A stretch of 64,000 bases of DNA from Methylomonas sp. (GTDB lineage: Bacteria; Pseudomonadota; Gammaproteobacteria; Methylococcales; Methylomonadaceae): assembly GCF_023228165.1 (NCBI RefSeq), contig NZ_JALOBS010000001.1, positions 124,001-188,000 of the forward strand, in the 5' to 3' direction. The position numbers and the translations under genes were made by a program. A model generated the notes under the pieces. It ran no database searches and had not been told where the DNA came from. It saw only the letters and a program-made list of their open reading frames with translations. Below, piece after piece: positions 9,064-17,943 of this stretch (the stretch's first letter is position 1; every line of letters starts with the position of its first letter).

Positions 9064-9687
9064 TCAGTTCTCCAGCATGGGGGCTAGGCCAATACCCTGC
9101 CTGACAATCTCGATCACATTATCCGTGCAGGCGATCACGGTGGTCGGCTTGTAGTCGATAATGCCGCCATCGATGATTAAATCGAGTTCGCGGTCCAGTT
9201 TTTGACGAATATCATACGGATCGGCCATGGCTTCATCTTGCCCCGGCAAAATCATGGTCGTGGTCAGCAAGGGTTCGCCCAATTGTTCCAGTAAAGCCCG
9301 GGCGATATTGTTATCGGTAATCCGCACACCGATGGTTTTCTTTTTGGGGTGTTGCAATCTGCGGGGTACTTCGCGGGTTGCATCCAATAAAAAGGTAAAC
9401 GGGCCCGGGGTCAGGGTCTTGATCAACCGGTGAGCATCATTACCCATTTTGGTAAAGGTCGACACTTGCGACAGATCGTTACACAGCAAGGTGAAATTAT
9501 GATTATCGTCCAAACGGCGAATACGCCGTATCGTATCCATGGCCTGTTTATCGCCGATTTGCGCACCCAGCGCATAGGACGCATCGGTTGGGTAAACGAT
9601 AACCCCACCATTACGAATGATATTAACCGCTTGTTGAATTAATCGTGGTTGTGGATTTTGCGGGTGGATTTCCAGAAATTCGGCCAT
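9064..9687 (-). CDS. yciO: YciO/Sua5 family threonylcarbamoyl-AMP synthase-like protein
   Basis: 207 residues, close in length to E. coli YciO. The family core VIVYPTDASYALGAQI near residue 30 binds the nucleotide, and KKTIGVR is the KxxxSxR-like motif of the YrdC fold. The true TsaC/Sua5 enzyme makes threonylcarbamoyl-AMP for tRNA t6A; YciO proteins are close relatives with weaker or different activity, so function is partly inferred. It lies directly downstream of tsaB, a partner in t6A formation, which makes a t6A link plausible. Confidence 0.85.
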   Translation of the reverse strand: MAEFLEIHPQNPQPRLIQQAVNIIRNGGVIVYPTDASYALGAQIGDKQAMDTIRRIRRLDDNHNFTLLCNDLSQVSTFTKMGNDAHRLIKTLTPGPFTFLLDATREVPRRLQHPKKKTIGVRITDNNIARALLEQLGEPLLTTTMILPGQDEAMADPYDIRQKLDRELDLIIDGGIIDYKPTTVIACTDNVIEIVRQGIGLAPMLEN

Positions 9688-9723
9688 GTGCGGTTATAAG
9701 GCATAAATAAAAAGCATTGTACC

Positions 9724-10407
9724 TTATCTTTCCGACTGCTTTTTAGCGACTTTGTCGCGCAAATAGACCGGCATGGCCTGTTCGACCGGCACAGCCAGAC
9801 CGTTGGCAAAATCATAAGCGCCCAATTGCGCAATACAGGTGGCGCGCGGCCAGACCTCGCTATCGATACTTTGCAGGCGTGTACCCAAACGGGCTGTCAA
9901 AATTTCGCCATGCACGGCCCAGCCGGAACCCACCCCCGCCCCCTTCAACTCCGGATAAAGCGCTTCGCCGGCTGGCGTGACCGCCTCGTCGCCCCGCAAA
10001 ACCGCCAAACCCAGCGCATTGCGTTGATAAACGCCCCAAAAAATTTCATTCATGCGGGCGTCCATGGCGGTAAACGCCACATCCTCCGGCCGCCGATTGA
10101 AAAAATCCTGGGCGATGGCCGCCAGCGTGGATACCAGTACCACCGGAATATCGGCGCCAAAGGCGATGCCATGCGCCACGCCCGTAGCAATGCGCACACC
10201 GGTAAATGAGCCCGGACCGCGACTCAACGCCACGGCATCCAGTTGCTGGGGCCTTAACTGCGCATCGGCCATCAGACTGTCTATCATCGGCAATATCAGC
10301 TTGGTGTGCTCGCGCGGCGCCAGTTCGAATTTTTCCCTGATCTCGCCATCGATAAACAAAGCCGCCGAACAGGCATCGGTGGAGGTTTCTACTGCCAATA
10401 ATTTCAA
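9724..10407 (-). CDS. tsaB: tRNA t6A biosynthesis scaffold TsaB
   Basis: 227 residues. TsaB dimerises with TsaD and, with TsaE, transfers the threonylcarbamoyl group to A37 of ANN-decoding tRNAs. The N-terminus LLAVETSTDACSAAL and the motif SRGPGSFTGVRIATGVAHG are diagnostic of the ASKHA-fold family. The start overlaps the stop of the upstream helicase gene by 4 bases (ATGA), so the helicase, tsaB and probably yciO are co-transcribed. Confidence 0.93.
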   Translation of the reverse strand: MKLLAVETSTDACSAALFIDGEIREKFELAPREHTKLILPMIDSLMADAQLRPQQLDAVALSRGPGSFTGVRIATGVAHGIAFGADIPVVLVSTLAAIAQDFFNRRPEDVAFTAMDARMNEIFWGVYQRNALGLAVLRGDEAVTPAGEALYPELKGAGVGSGWAVHGEILTARLGTRLQSIDSEVWPRATCIAQLGAYDFANGLAVPVEQAMPVYLRDKVAKKQSER

Positions 10408-12326
10408 TGCTGTTCCTCGCTGGCGAAAAAACGCCGCACATCCTCAATATCCCGACTGCGTTTCATGGCCGGCACACTATCCAAAAACAGTTGTCCATAG
10501 GACTTTTTCAACAGCCGCGGATCACACACCATCAACACCCCTCTATCGTTGACATCACGAATCAATCGCCCCACGCCTTGCCGCAGCATGATGATGGCGG
10601 TGGGCAATTGATGCTCGAAAAACGGATTGCGGCCTTGCTTCTCCAGGGCATTCATCCTGGCTTTCAAGACCGGATCGCCCGGGGAGGCGAACGGCAGCTT
10701 ATCGATAATCACGCAAGACAAGGCGTCCCCGCGCACATCCACGCCTTCCCAGAAGCTGGCGGTTGCCAGCAGTACCGCATTGCCCAATTCTTTAAACTGA
10801 TCCAACAAGACGCCTTTGGAACGACTGCCTTGCACCAGCAATGGGTGATCAATTTTGCCCTCCAGCAGCTGTGCCGCACGCTGTAAGGCACGGTGACTGG
10901 TAAACAGGAAAAACGCTCTGCCGCGACTGGCCTCCAAAACCGGCAAGGCGAACTCAACTATTTTGTCGGTAAAGTCCGGATCACTGGGTTGCGGCAGCCC
11001 CTTGGGGTGATAAAACAAGGCCTGATTGGGATAGTCGAATGGACTCTCCCAGCTACGGCCTAATTCACTGCTTAAACCCAAGCTTTTAGAAAAATGCACG
11101 AAATTGTTTGCAACACTCAAGGTTGCCGAAGTAAAAATCCAGCTGGCTTTATGCCGGGCCATAAAGCCGCGAAACTCTTTGGCGATATCCAACGGCGTGC
11201 GGCTGAGGGTAAACGACTTGCTGTAGGTTTCGTACCATTTGATCCACTGTCCGTCCTTATCCTTGATCAGGGTTTCCAGCTGCATATCCAGCGTTTCCGC
11301 CCTATCGAAACAAGACTCCAGGCCTTTGCTGCGCACCGAAGCACGTTCCAGTTGGTTAGTCAGCCGGGCCAGTTGTTTCTGTAAAGACTCCAAAGCTCCG
11401 GCAAGCTTGGGATTGGCTTCAATGTCCCGCCAGTCGCCGCGGCGCAATTCCAGGCCAAACGCCAAACGCATATCCTTGACTTCCAATTGCAGATCTTCGC
11501 AGGCGGTCCGCAAATCCGGCATATCCTTCGCATCGGCAAAATATTCGGCCAGTGTATCGTCGGCTAGATCGGTCAATTGCTTGCCGCTGAGCGTAACACC
11601 CAAAAAATTGGAAGCCGTGTCGGCCAGCTGGTGTGCCTCGTCGATGATAACCACTTCGGCATCGGGCAGTAATTCACCGAAACCGATTTCGCGTATAGAC
11701 CAGTCGGCGCATAACAGATGATGATTAACCACAACGATTTCGGCTTCCTGCGCCTGTTTACGGGCCTTGGTTAAAAAGCAATCGGCATAATCCGGGCAGT
11801 TCTGCCCCAGACAATTATCGGCGGTAGAGGTGGCATGAAACCACACCGGGTCGCCTTCATGCACATCCACTACCTCGGAAACATCGCCGGCTTTAGTGCG
11901 TTTGGACCAGGCTTTAATTTGCGCCAGGGCAGCAGCATCTTCCTTGCTGTAGCCAAACGCCGCAGTCAAGGCTTGTTCCAACCGGTAAGTACATAAATAA
12001 TTGGCACGGCCTTTCAACAAGCTGGCTTTGAACGGGACGCGCGGCAGCGCTTTACGGATCAACGGCAGGTCTTTATTGAACAATTGATCCTGCAAATTTT
12101 TGGTGCCGGTGGAAACGATGACCTTTTTACGGGACAAAATCGCCGGAATCAGATACGCAAAGGTTTTACCGGTGCCCGTGCCGGCTTCGGCAATCAAATG
12201 CTGCTGACTTTCAATGGCATCAGCGATTGATTGCGCCATTTCAATCTGTCCGGCGCGCGGCGAATAGGCCGATATGACACTTGCCAGCGCACCGTCACTG
12301 CCGAATATCTCGCTAAGCTCAATCAC
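10404..12326 (-). CDS. yoaA: DinG/YoaA family ATP-dependent DNA helicase
   Basis: 640 residues, matching YoaA (about 636 in E. coli) rather than the longer DinG. Superfamily 2 XPD-type 5'-3' helicase. Walker A is EAGTGTGKTFAYLIPAIL, Walker B is IIDEAHQL and motif VI is RQGVGRLIRDVNDRGVL. Cysteines of the iron-sulfur domain are visible in NYLCTYR and in CLGQNCPDYADCF. YoaA is linked to repair of replication-fork damage. It heads the group with tsaB. Confidence 0.92.
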   Translation of the reverse strand: MIELSEIFGSDGALASVISAYSPRAGQIEMAQSIADAIESQQHLIAEAGTGTGKTFAYLIPAILSRKKVIVSTGTKNLQDQLFNKDLPLIRKALPRVPFKASLLKGRANYLCTYRLEQALTAAFGYSKEDAAALAQIKAWSKRTKAGDVSEVVDVHEGDPVWFHATSTADNCLGQNCPDYADCFLTKARKQAQEAEIVVVNHHLLCADWSIREIGFGELLPDAEVVIIDEAHQLADTASNFLGVTLSGKQLTDLADDTLAEYFADAKDMPDLRTACEDLQLEVKDMRLAFGLELRRGDWRDIEANPKLAGALESLQKQLARLTNQLERASVRSKGLESCFDRAETLDMQLETLIKDKDGQWIKWYETYSKSFTLSRTPLDIAKEFRGFMARHKASWIFTSATLSVANNFVHFSKSLGLSSELGRSWESPFDYPNQALFYHPKGLPQPSDPDFTDKIVEFALPVLEASRGRAFFLFTSHRALQRAAQLLEGKIDHPLLVQGSRSKGVLLDQFKELGNAVLLATASFWEGVDVRGDALSCVIIDKLPFASPGDPVLKARMNALEKQGRNPFFEHQLPTAIIMLRQGVGRLIRDVNDRGVLMVCDPRLLKKSYGQLFLDSVPAMKRSRDIEDVRRFFASEEQH

Positions 12327-12341
12327 GGAAAATTTGCGCCA

Positions 12342-13025
12342 TCAACGACCGAAAAAACTTTCCGACTTGGCTTTAGCGTCTTTGGCGCCTTGATAGTTTT
12401 GTTGCATCCGCCGGGCTTCGGCAATCAACAACCAACTTTTGCGTTTTAGATCAAGATCGCTACCAGCCAATAGCGCGGCCTTACCTGCCAATTCTTCCGC
12501 CAGTTGCGGTTTATTTTGCTTGATCCTGAGTTGAGCCAATTTGTAGGTAAGCGTGGGGTTGCGTGAATCAATCCGCAGAGCTCGTTCCGTGGAAACCACC
12601 GCCGCATCCAAATTACCCGATGCACGATTGCGATCGGCCTCGGTCAATAACGCCAATACCGCGGGTGGCGTGCCTGTGGGTATACGGGCCTCTTCGACGG
12701 CAAAGGCTGGCAGTGCCGGCATTGTTGCAATAGCGCCCGGCACGGGGGCCCCGTCTATCTGCGGAATCAGCGGTTCCGCTTGAATTGCAGGTAGACTGGG
12801 CTCGACTTTGAAATTGTTCTTACCGTCATCTATTGGGTAAGTCGCCGTACCCGGCAGCTGTTTTTTAGTCGAATAAGCTTGCGGTCTTTGGGCGGGCGCA
12901 CGAGGAGGTAACGGCTTGGGCCTAACGATTTTAGCTACCGGCTTGGGCGGTTGTTCGTAAACGGTGCTACAACCCGTAGCCAAAAGCACAGCAGGAAAAA
13001 GGTATAACAGGACTTTATTGTTCAT
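12342..13025 (-). CDS. TPR-containing outer-membrane lipoprotein
   Basis: 227 residues. A lipoprotein signal with lipobox LLATGC places the lipidated Cys near residue 19. A Pro/Lys/Arg-rich stretch (residues about 26-50) follows, which may span the periplasmic wall. The C-terminal ~110 residues show TPR-like repeats (LLTEADRNRASGNLDAAV, ALRIDSRNPTLTYKLAQL). No enzyme motif is visible. Similar lipoproteins act as assembly or peptidoglycan-associated scaffolds, but no specific role can be claimed. It lies 15 bases upstream of the helicase gene on the same strand. Confidence 0.8.
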   Translation of the reverse strand: MNNKVLLYLFPAVLLATGCSTVYEQPPKPVAKIVRPKPLPPRAPAQRPQAYSTKKQLPGTATYPIDDGKNNFKVEPSLPAIQAEPLIPQIDGAPVPGAIATMPALPAFAVEEARIPTGTPPAVLALLTEADRNRASGNLDAAVVSTERALRIDSRNPTLTYKLAQLRIKQNKPQLAEELAGKAALLAGSDLDLKRKSWLLIAEARRMQQNYQGAKDAKAKSESFFGR

Positions 13026-13050
13026 TTAAAACTTAAGATGCTTATAACTA

Positions 13051-13440
13051 TTAAAAGAGTTCGATATCGTCTTCAGCCGATTTGCCATCGAAATTTGTTG
13101 CCGATGCCAACGCCTCTTCAATGCTTTTACCCTGAGGGATCGCATCGAACATGATTATTTGGGTTGCCATGGTGTGGCGCCCAGGTATGTCTTGCTGAAA
13201 CCCGTGCCATTCAGCCGGATTATATAACCGATAAGGATTTTCTATGCTGGCGGATATGCCATTTTGCCCAACCGACACGTACTGTAAACGCTGCTGAAAG
13301 CGATCATGGAATTGAAACGCCGCAATGGACGAGCGGATTTTTTCCCGGGTTGCCGAGCAATGACCTAATGCCGCATCCCGCTGCTCACTGGGTTCTAATC
13401 TGGCCAAAAGGCTTTGAATAGCGTTCATATCAGCCGCCAT
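13051..13440 (-). CDS. Chemotaxis-associated protein ending in ELF, probably the 3' part of a frameshifted gene
   Basis: About 130 residues from the ATG at 13440 (the frame is open up to 13464). Features are the segment IRSSIAAFQFHDRFQQRLQ, then RLYNPAEWHGFQQDI, MFDAIPQGKSIEEAL, and the carboxyl tail DDIELF. The FQFxDRxxQRL pattern resembles the end of soluble chemoreceptors and related helper proteins. The tail is shared with the receptor at 16731 and CheD at 18998. The reading frame just upstream (13442-13579) continues the same type of protein in another frame, so the gene appears broken by one base near 13450. No confident family name. Confidence 0.55.
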   Translation of the reverse strand: MAADMNAIQSLLARLEPSEQRDAALGHCSATREKIRSSIAAFQFHDRFQQRLQYVSVGQNGISASIENPYRLYNPAEWHGFQQDIPGRHTMATQIIMFDAIPQGKSIEEALASATNFDGKSAEDDIELF

Positions 13441-13441
13441 T

Positions 13442-13579
13442 TCATAAAGATGGCAGCAACACATTCACGGACTGATCGCCGATTCTCATGCTCCCTTCAA
13501 CCTGGACCGCGGAAACAACCAACAGTTTGACGGTTTCCCGGATTTGGCTCCAATCCGAATCCGACCGAACCTGAACTAA
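13442..13579 (-). pseudogene. 5' fragment of the ELF-tail gene in a different frame
   Basis: A 46-codon open stretch with coding-like content (SDSDWSQIRETVKLLVVSAV and DQSVNVLLPSL) that ends in TGA at 13442. It has no ATG, GTG or TTG start near its 5' end; the nearest ATG, at 13583 (complement), is one base out of frame. Removing one base near 13450 would join it to LYEMAADMNAIQ of the downstream frame. Two single-base breaks in about 130 bases suggest decay or sequence error. Confidence 0.35.
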
Positions 13580-13803
13580 TCATTACTGGATACCAAAAAC
13601 TGATTTAAAAAAGACATACTGCACCATTTGCCAACGCGGCATTCTATTGTAATTACCACACCAATACAAACCACATCCACATTAGTGCGGACCAATCTCA
13701 ATCGAGTATCCGCCCGGGTTGACGCCAACTCGGCATATGGAGTAGAAATACTTAAAGGCTTACGCTTAATAGCAACACTTTGACCTAGTTTCCCAAGGAC
13801 GCC

Positions 13804-15219
13804 ATGAATATTCATTCCACTACCAAAAAACTGTTCGTGCTGGATACCAATGTATTAATGCATGATCCCGCTTCTATTTTCCGCTTTCAGGAACACAACC
13901 TGTTTATTCCAATGGTGGTATTGGAGGAACTGGATCACGCCAAAAAAGGAATTTCGGACGTATCGCGCAACGTACGCCAAGTCAGCCGGTTTATGGACGA
14001 ACTGATACGCGATGCCGACCAGCGCACTATTAATGAAGGACTGCCGCTATCGCGCATCGAACACGGTCCCAGCGGAAGTAACAACGAATCTCCCGGCCGC
14101 CTATATTTTCAGACCCGGCAATTAAAACACCTGCTACCCGACGATTTACCCGGCCAGATTGCCGACAATTCGATTTTGAGCATCGTGCTGGCACTCAGCA
14201 AAGAATACCCGGAGGTGAATGTCATTCTGGTTTCCAAAGACATCAACATGCGTATCAAAGCCGCTGCGCTGCAGATCAATGCCGAGGATTATCACAATGA
14301 TCAGACCATAGAAGACATCGATTTGCTGTATAGCGGTTCCACTGCCTTGGAAGCTGACTTTTGGGAAGAACACGGCAGCAAGATGGAGTCCTGGCAGGAA
14401 AACAATCAAACTTACTACCGCATCCACGGCCCGCACGTCGCCGACTGGTACCCTAATCAATTTCTGTATATTGACGATGTGTCCGGCTTCGAAGCGGTCG
14501 TCAAAACCTGCGACGGGGAAACAGCCGTCTTGCAACTGGCCCGGGACTTTCGCACCAAACATCATAGCGTTTGGGGGGTCACGGCCAAAAACCGCGAACA
14601 AAATTTCGCCTTAAACGCGCTGCTTGATCCCGACATTGATTTTGTTACCCTGTTAGGCGCTGCCGGCACCGGAAAGACCTTATTGGCCTTGGCGGCCGGC
14701 TTATCCTTAACGATGGAACACAAAGCCTTTCTGGAAATCATCATGACCCGGGAAACCATGCCGGTAGGGGAAGATATCGGCTTCTTGCCCGGTTCCGAAG
14801 AGGAGAAAATGGCACCTTGGATGGGTGCTTTGATGGACAACCTGGAATTACTTGGCAGCCGTTCCGGTACTACCGACTGGGAACAAGGAGCGTCGCAAAA
14901 TATGATGATGAACCGGGTCAAGATCCGCTCGCTGAACTTCATGCGCGGACGCACCTTTTTAAACCGGTATTTGATCATTGACGAAGCGCAAAACCTGACG
15001 CCTAAACAAATGAAAACCCTGATTACCCGAGCCGGTCCGGGCACTAAAATCATCTGTATCGGCAACCTGTCGCAAATTGATACGCCTTATCTCACCGCCA
15101 CCAGCTCAGGCTTGACTTATGTGGTGGATCGTTTCAAAGGCTGGGAAAACAGCGCTCACATTACCTTGAAACGGGGCGAGCGCTCGCGCCTGGCCGATTA
15201 TGCGTCGGATAACTTATAA
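13804..15219 (+). CDS. PhoH family ATPase with N-terminal PIN domain
   Basis: 471 residues. The N-terminal PIN ribonuclease-like domain begins with FVLDTNVLMHDP (acidic Asp), with LEELDHAKKG and a further acidic SDVSRNVRQV. The C-terminal PhoH domain has Walker A GAAGTGKTLLALAAGLSL and Walker B YLIIDEAQN. PIN-PhoH proteins are thought to act as RNA helicase-nucleases; in bacteria they are often linked to stress. The ATG lies in a palindrome (atgaatattcat). The 3' end nearly touches the convergent transporter gene (4 bases). Confidence 0.92.
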   Translation: MNIHSTTKKLFVLDTNVLMHDPASIFRFQEHNLFIPMVVLEELDHAKKGISDVSRNVRQVSRFMDELIRDADQRTINEGLPLSRIEHGPSGSNNESPGRLYFQTRQLKHLLPDDLPGQIADNSILSIVLALSKEYPEVNVILVSKDINMRIKAAALQINAEDYHNDQTIEDIDLLYSGSTALEADFWEEHGSKMESWQENNQTYYRIHGPHVADWYPNQFLYIDDVSGFEAVVKTCDGETAVLQLARDFRTKHHSVWGVTAKNREQNFALNALLDPDIDFVTLLGAAGTGKTLLALAAGLSLTMEHKAFLEIIMTRETMPVGEDIGFLPGSEEEKMAPWMGALMDNLELLGSRSGTTDWEQGASQNMMMNRVKIRSLNFMRGRTFLNRYLIIDEAQNLTPKQMKTLITRAGPGTKIICIGNLSQIDTPYLTATSSGLTYVVDRFKGWENSAHITLKRGERSRLADYASDNL

Positions 15220-15223
15220 GCCG

Positions 15224-16321
15224 TTATAAATCCGCTGAGACCTCGCCCGCCTGCGGCCATGCGGTTATTACGGCTTTAACCAGCGTGGCCAGCGGAATGG
15301 CGAAGAACACCCCCCAAAATCCCCACAAGCCGCCAAAAAATAAAATTGCCACGATAATCGCAATGGGATGTAGATTGACAGCTTCCGAGAACAGCAAGGG
15401 AACCAGGACTACCCCATCGATTGCCTGGATCACGGAATAAGCAATCAACACATACATGAATTCGTCGCCCCCGCTGACCCCCCATTGCACATAGGCAACC
15501 CCCAATACCGGAAAAGTTACCAACGTCGCCCCCACGTAGGGAATAACCACCGACAAGCCCATCAATACGGCCAACAGCATGGCATAGTTTAAATGCAGCA
15601 TTGAGAAAGTCAGGTAACTGGCAGCCCACAGAATAAAAACCTCGACAAATTTACCTCTGACATAATTAGCGATTTGTGAGTCCACTTCCTGCCAGACTCG
15701 CATGGTCAGCGACATATCCCGAGGGAAAAACTGGGCGAACCAACCTATTAATAAATCTTTGTCTTTCAGGCAGAAAAACACCATCATCGGCACCAGGAAC
15801 AAATAAATAACCGCCGCCAACAAACCCGCAAACGATTGCGCCGACCCCGAAATGACATCTTGTCCATATTTCAACAAGTCCTGCTGAATGGAAAACATGA
15901 TTTCCCTGATGCGCGCTTGAGTAATAAATTCCGGATATATTTCCGGTAAGCGCATGATCTGGCTTTGGGCGCTGGACACCATTTCGGGAATGCGCTGTAC
16001 CAATTGTACGGTTTGTTCCGACACCATGGGGACCAGCACGAATAACACAAAACCCAATATGGTTAAAAATGCAAAAAACACCACATGCACGGCAATAATT
16101 CTAGGCACTAACCTGCGTTCAGCTTTTCCTACCAGGCCTTCAAGCAGGTAGGCGAGAATAATTGAAGCAAATACCGGCATTAATAGGCCGGACAAACAGT
16201 ATATCAATACTGAGCCGACCATGAGACTAATGGCTAACGAGACAACTTGCGAATTGGGTAAAAATCGATGAAAAAAGTCCCTGACAAAATCAAGATTAGA
16301 AAAATTGGTTTGTTTACTCAT
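15224..16321 (-). CDS. AI-2E family transporter (PerM/YdiK-like)
   Basis: 365 residues with eight or so hydrophobic segments. The family signature appears in the C-terminal half: LSVVIPYVGATLVTFPVLGV, a loop, then PLLFSEAVNLHPIAIIVAIL and GGLWGFWGVFFAIPLATLVKA. The family includes the autoinducer-2 exporter TqsA and PerM-type permeases; the substrate here is unknown. It is followed by the chemotaxis block on the same strand, 65 bases downstream of the STAS gene stop, and may be read through from it. Confidence 0.87.
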   Translation of the reverse strand: MSKQTNFSNLDFVRDFFHRFLPNSQVVSLAISLMVGSVLIYCLSGLLMPVFASIILAYLLEGLVGKAERRLVPRIIAVHVVFFAFLTILGFVLFVLVPMVSEQTVQLVQRIPEMVSSAQSQIMRLPEIYPEFITQARIREIMFSIQQDLLKYGQDVISGSAQSFAGLLAAVIYLFLVPMMVFFCLKDKDLLIGWFAQFFPRDMSLTMRVWQEVDSQIANYVRGKFVEVFILWAASYLTFSMLHLNYAMLLAVLMGLSVVIPYVGATLVTFPVLGVAYVQWGVSGGDEFMYVLIAYSVIQAIDGVVLVPLLFSEAVNLHPIAIIVAILFFGGLWGFWGVFFAIPLATLVKAVITAWPQAGEVSADL

Positions 16322-16386
16322 TTATACTTTATGGCCTGAAAACAGGCTGATTTATGATTTGTTGACGGGCTAAAAAAGAGTGCAAA

Positions 16387-16686
16387 TTATATAAAGGTGA
16401 AAAGCTTATCAAAATTAGCAATTTGGAGGACTTTTTTTACCTCGGCTGCCGCCCCTTTAATAACAACCGCATCTTTGCTACCGGCCACCTTATCACGCAA
16501 AATCAGCAACATGCCCAATGCGGAACTATCTAAATAATTCGTCTTGGACAAATCGACCTCTATCTTTTTAATATCCGAGTTGAACTGATTCAAAGCCCCC
16601 CTAAACTCCTGGTGTAAACTAAAGTCAAACCGACCGGCGATCTGAATATGCAGAATATCCGACTCGATTTTTGTCTCGAAACTCAT
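16387..16686 (-). CDS. STAS-domain protein (anti-sigma antagonist-like)
   Basis: 99 residues, a single STAS domain: FETKIESDILHIQIAGRFDF at the start and YLDSSALGMLLILRDK around the helix that carries the phosphorylatable Ser in SpoIIAA-like proteins. This DSSALG motif is intact, so regulation by a serine kinase is possible. It is the last gene of the chemotaxis operon, 44 bases after the receptor at 16731. Its partner is not obvious in the window. Confidence 0.85.
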   Translation of the reverse strand: MSFETKIESDILHIQIAGRFDFSLHQEFRGALNQFNSDIKKIEVDLSKTNYLDSSALGMLLILRDKVAGSKDAVVIKGAAAEVKKVLQIANFDKLFTFI

Positions 16687-16730
16687 TTATTACTCCCGTG
16701 GACTTGATGACGCGCGATTAAATTATCCAT

Positions 16731-17936
16731 TTAGAATAACTCAACATCGCCTTCTTCTACTGTAGACTGCGATACAACTTTAGCACCCTGCGCCCGCCAC
16801 TGCCCCTGCATTGCCTGCAAGCGCTTGATGCCTTCATTCAATTGATGCTCCCAATTGGAACTATCCGTGGTTTTAAACACCCCCATGCCGATAGCCACTT
16901 CATCAGCCATGGCTTGAAAATGTTGAGTGTTCGTCTGTAAAAACTCTATCAATTGCCGACACATGTCTTCAAATTGCAGACCTCTAACCGCATCATTGAC
17001 CGTTATTCCAACGTTATCGGTGAGTTGGGATACCGTCGCAATGCTTTTTGATACTCTTTGATTGATTAAGGTAATAGCGGTCATCATGCCGTCGATTTTA
17101 TCTTTAGAGCTGATGGCAATATTCATATCCTTGGACGCCATCATTTCAATTATGGATTGAGCCTGATGAATATTATTTTTGGATGCATTTACCACGGTCT
17201 TAATTTCTTCACTAAATTTATCGGAGTTTTTGGATAAATTCCGCACCTCATCCGCAACCACTGCAAAGCCTCTGCCCGCTTCACCGGCACGGGCGGCCTC
17301 AATTGCCGCATTCAGCGCCAATAAATTGGTTTGGTCGGCAATTTTTTGCACATCTACCAACAATTTTTCCACACGTGCCATGTTGGAACCTACGTCATTA
17401 ATGACACCGACCATTTCCATACTTTGCTTGCTAATTTGCAATACGTGATCAATGAAAAATCGCAGAACCGTATCGGTTTCCTCGGCAAACTGCTGAAAAC
17501 TCATAGACCCTTCTTTCTTGACAGTCGAACTATCCAAATCGTTGACCAGGGTATGAACAATACTGGACTGATCAGACGTCAAGTGGTGCAAACTATTGAA
17601 ACTATTGGACATCGTTTTTACCGCATCCGCCACCATGGACTTGAGCTGTTGCAGGTCATTATTGAAATGGCGTGTTTCTTCGCCCAAACATTGGTTTAAA
17701 CCTGCCACATAGCGATCGATACAACGATTCAAATTCTCTTCGTCCGGCTTGCTTAATTTAAGCTCAGCAACCTTTTGCAGCTCTAAATGTAAAACAAAGG
17801 CCTTTCTTATCCATAGCAAGGCAATCAGCAGAACGAGTAACCAAACCTCGAACCCGGCTGGCAATACAAGTGGTGACAATACCAGCAACAGTGTGAATAT
17901 CAGCAAGCCGCGGTTAATTATTATAAATTTAGTCAT
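16731..17936 (-). CDS. Methyl-accepting chemotaxis protein with two N-terminal membrane helices
   Basis: 401 residues. Two close hydrophobic segments (about residues 10-45) form an N-terminal hairpin without a sizable periplasmic domain. The cytoplasmic signalling hairpin tip contains QTNLLALNAAIEAARAGEAGRGFAVVADEVR (shown in parts: NLLALNAAIEAARAGE, GRGFAVVADEVRNLS). No HAMP domain is apparent. The tail ends GDVELF rather than a CheR-tether pentapeptide. It sits between cheB and the STAS gene, in the adaptation section of the operon, so it may respond to an internal or membrane signal. Confidence 0.88.
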   Translation of the reverse strand: MTKFIIINRGLLIFTLLLVLSPLVLPAGFEVWLLVLLIALLWIRKAFVLHLELQKVAELKLSKPDEENLNRCIDRYVAGLNQCLGEETRHFNNDLQQLKSMVADAVKTMSNSFNSLHHLTSDQSSIVHTLVNDLDSSTVKKEGSMSFQQFAEETDTVLRFFIDHVLQISKQSMEMVGVINDVGSNMARVEKLLVDVQKIADQTNLLALNAAIEAARAGEAGRGFAVVADEVRNLSKNSDKFSEEIKTVVNASKNNIHQAQSIIEMMASKDMNIAISSKDKIDGMMTAITLINQRVSKSIATVSQLTDNVGITVNDAVRGLQFEDMCRQLIEFLQTNTQHFQAMADEVAIGMGVFKTTDSSNWEHQLNEGIKRLQAMQGQWRAQGAKVVSQSTVEEGDVELF

Positions 17937-17943
17937 ATTGGTA

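Noticed and set aside
13576..13815. 79-codon minus-strand frame starting inside the phoH start palindrome
   Set aside because: No ribosome site, no domain pattern, and its ATG is the reverse complement of the phoH start region; not coding-like in composition.
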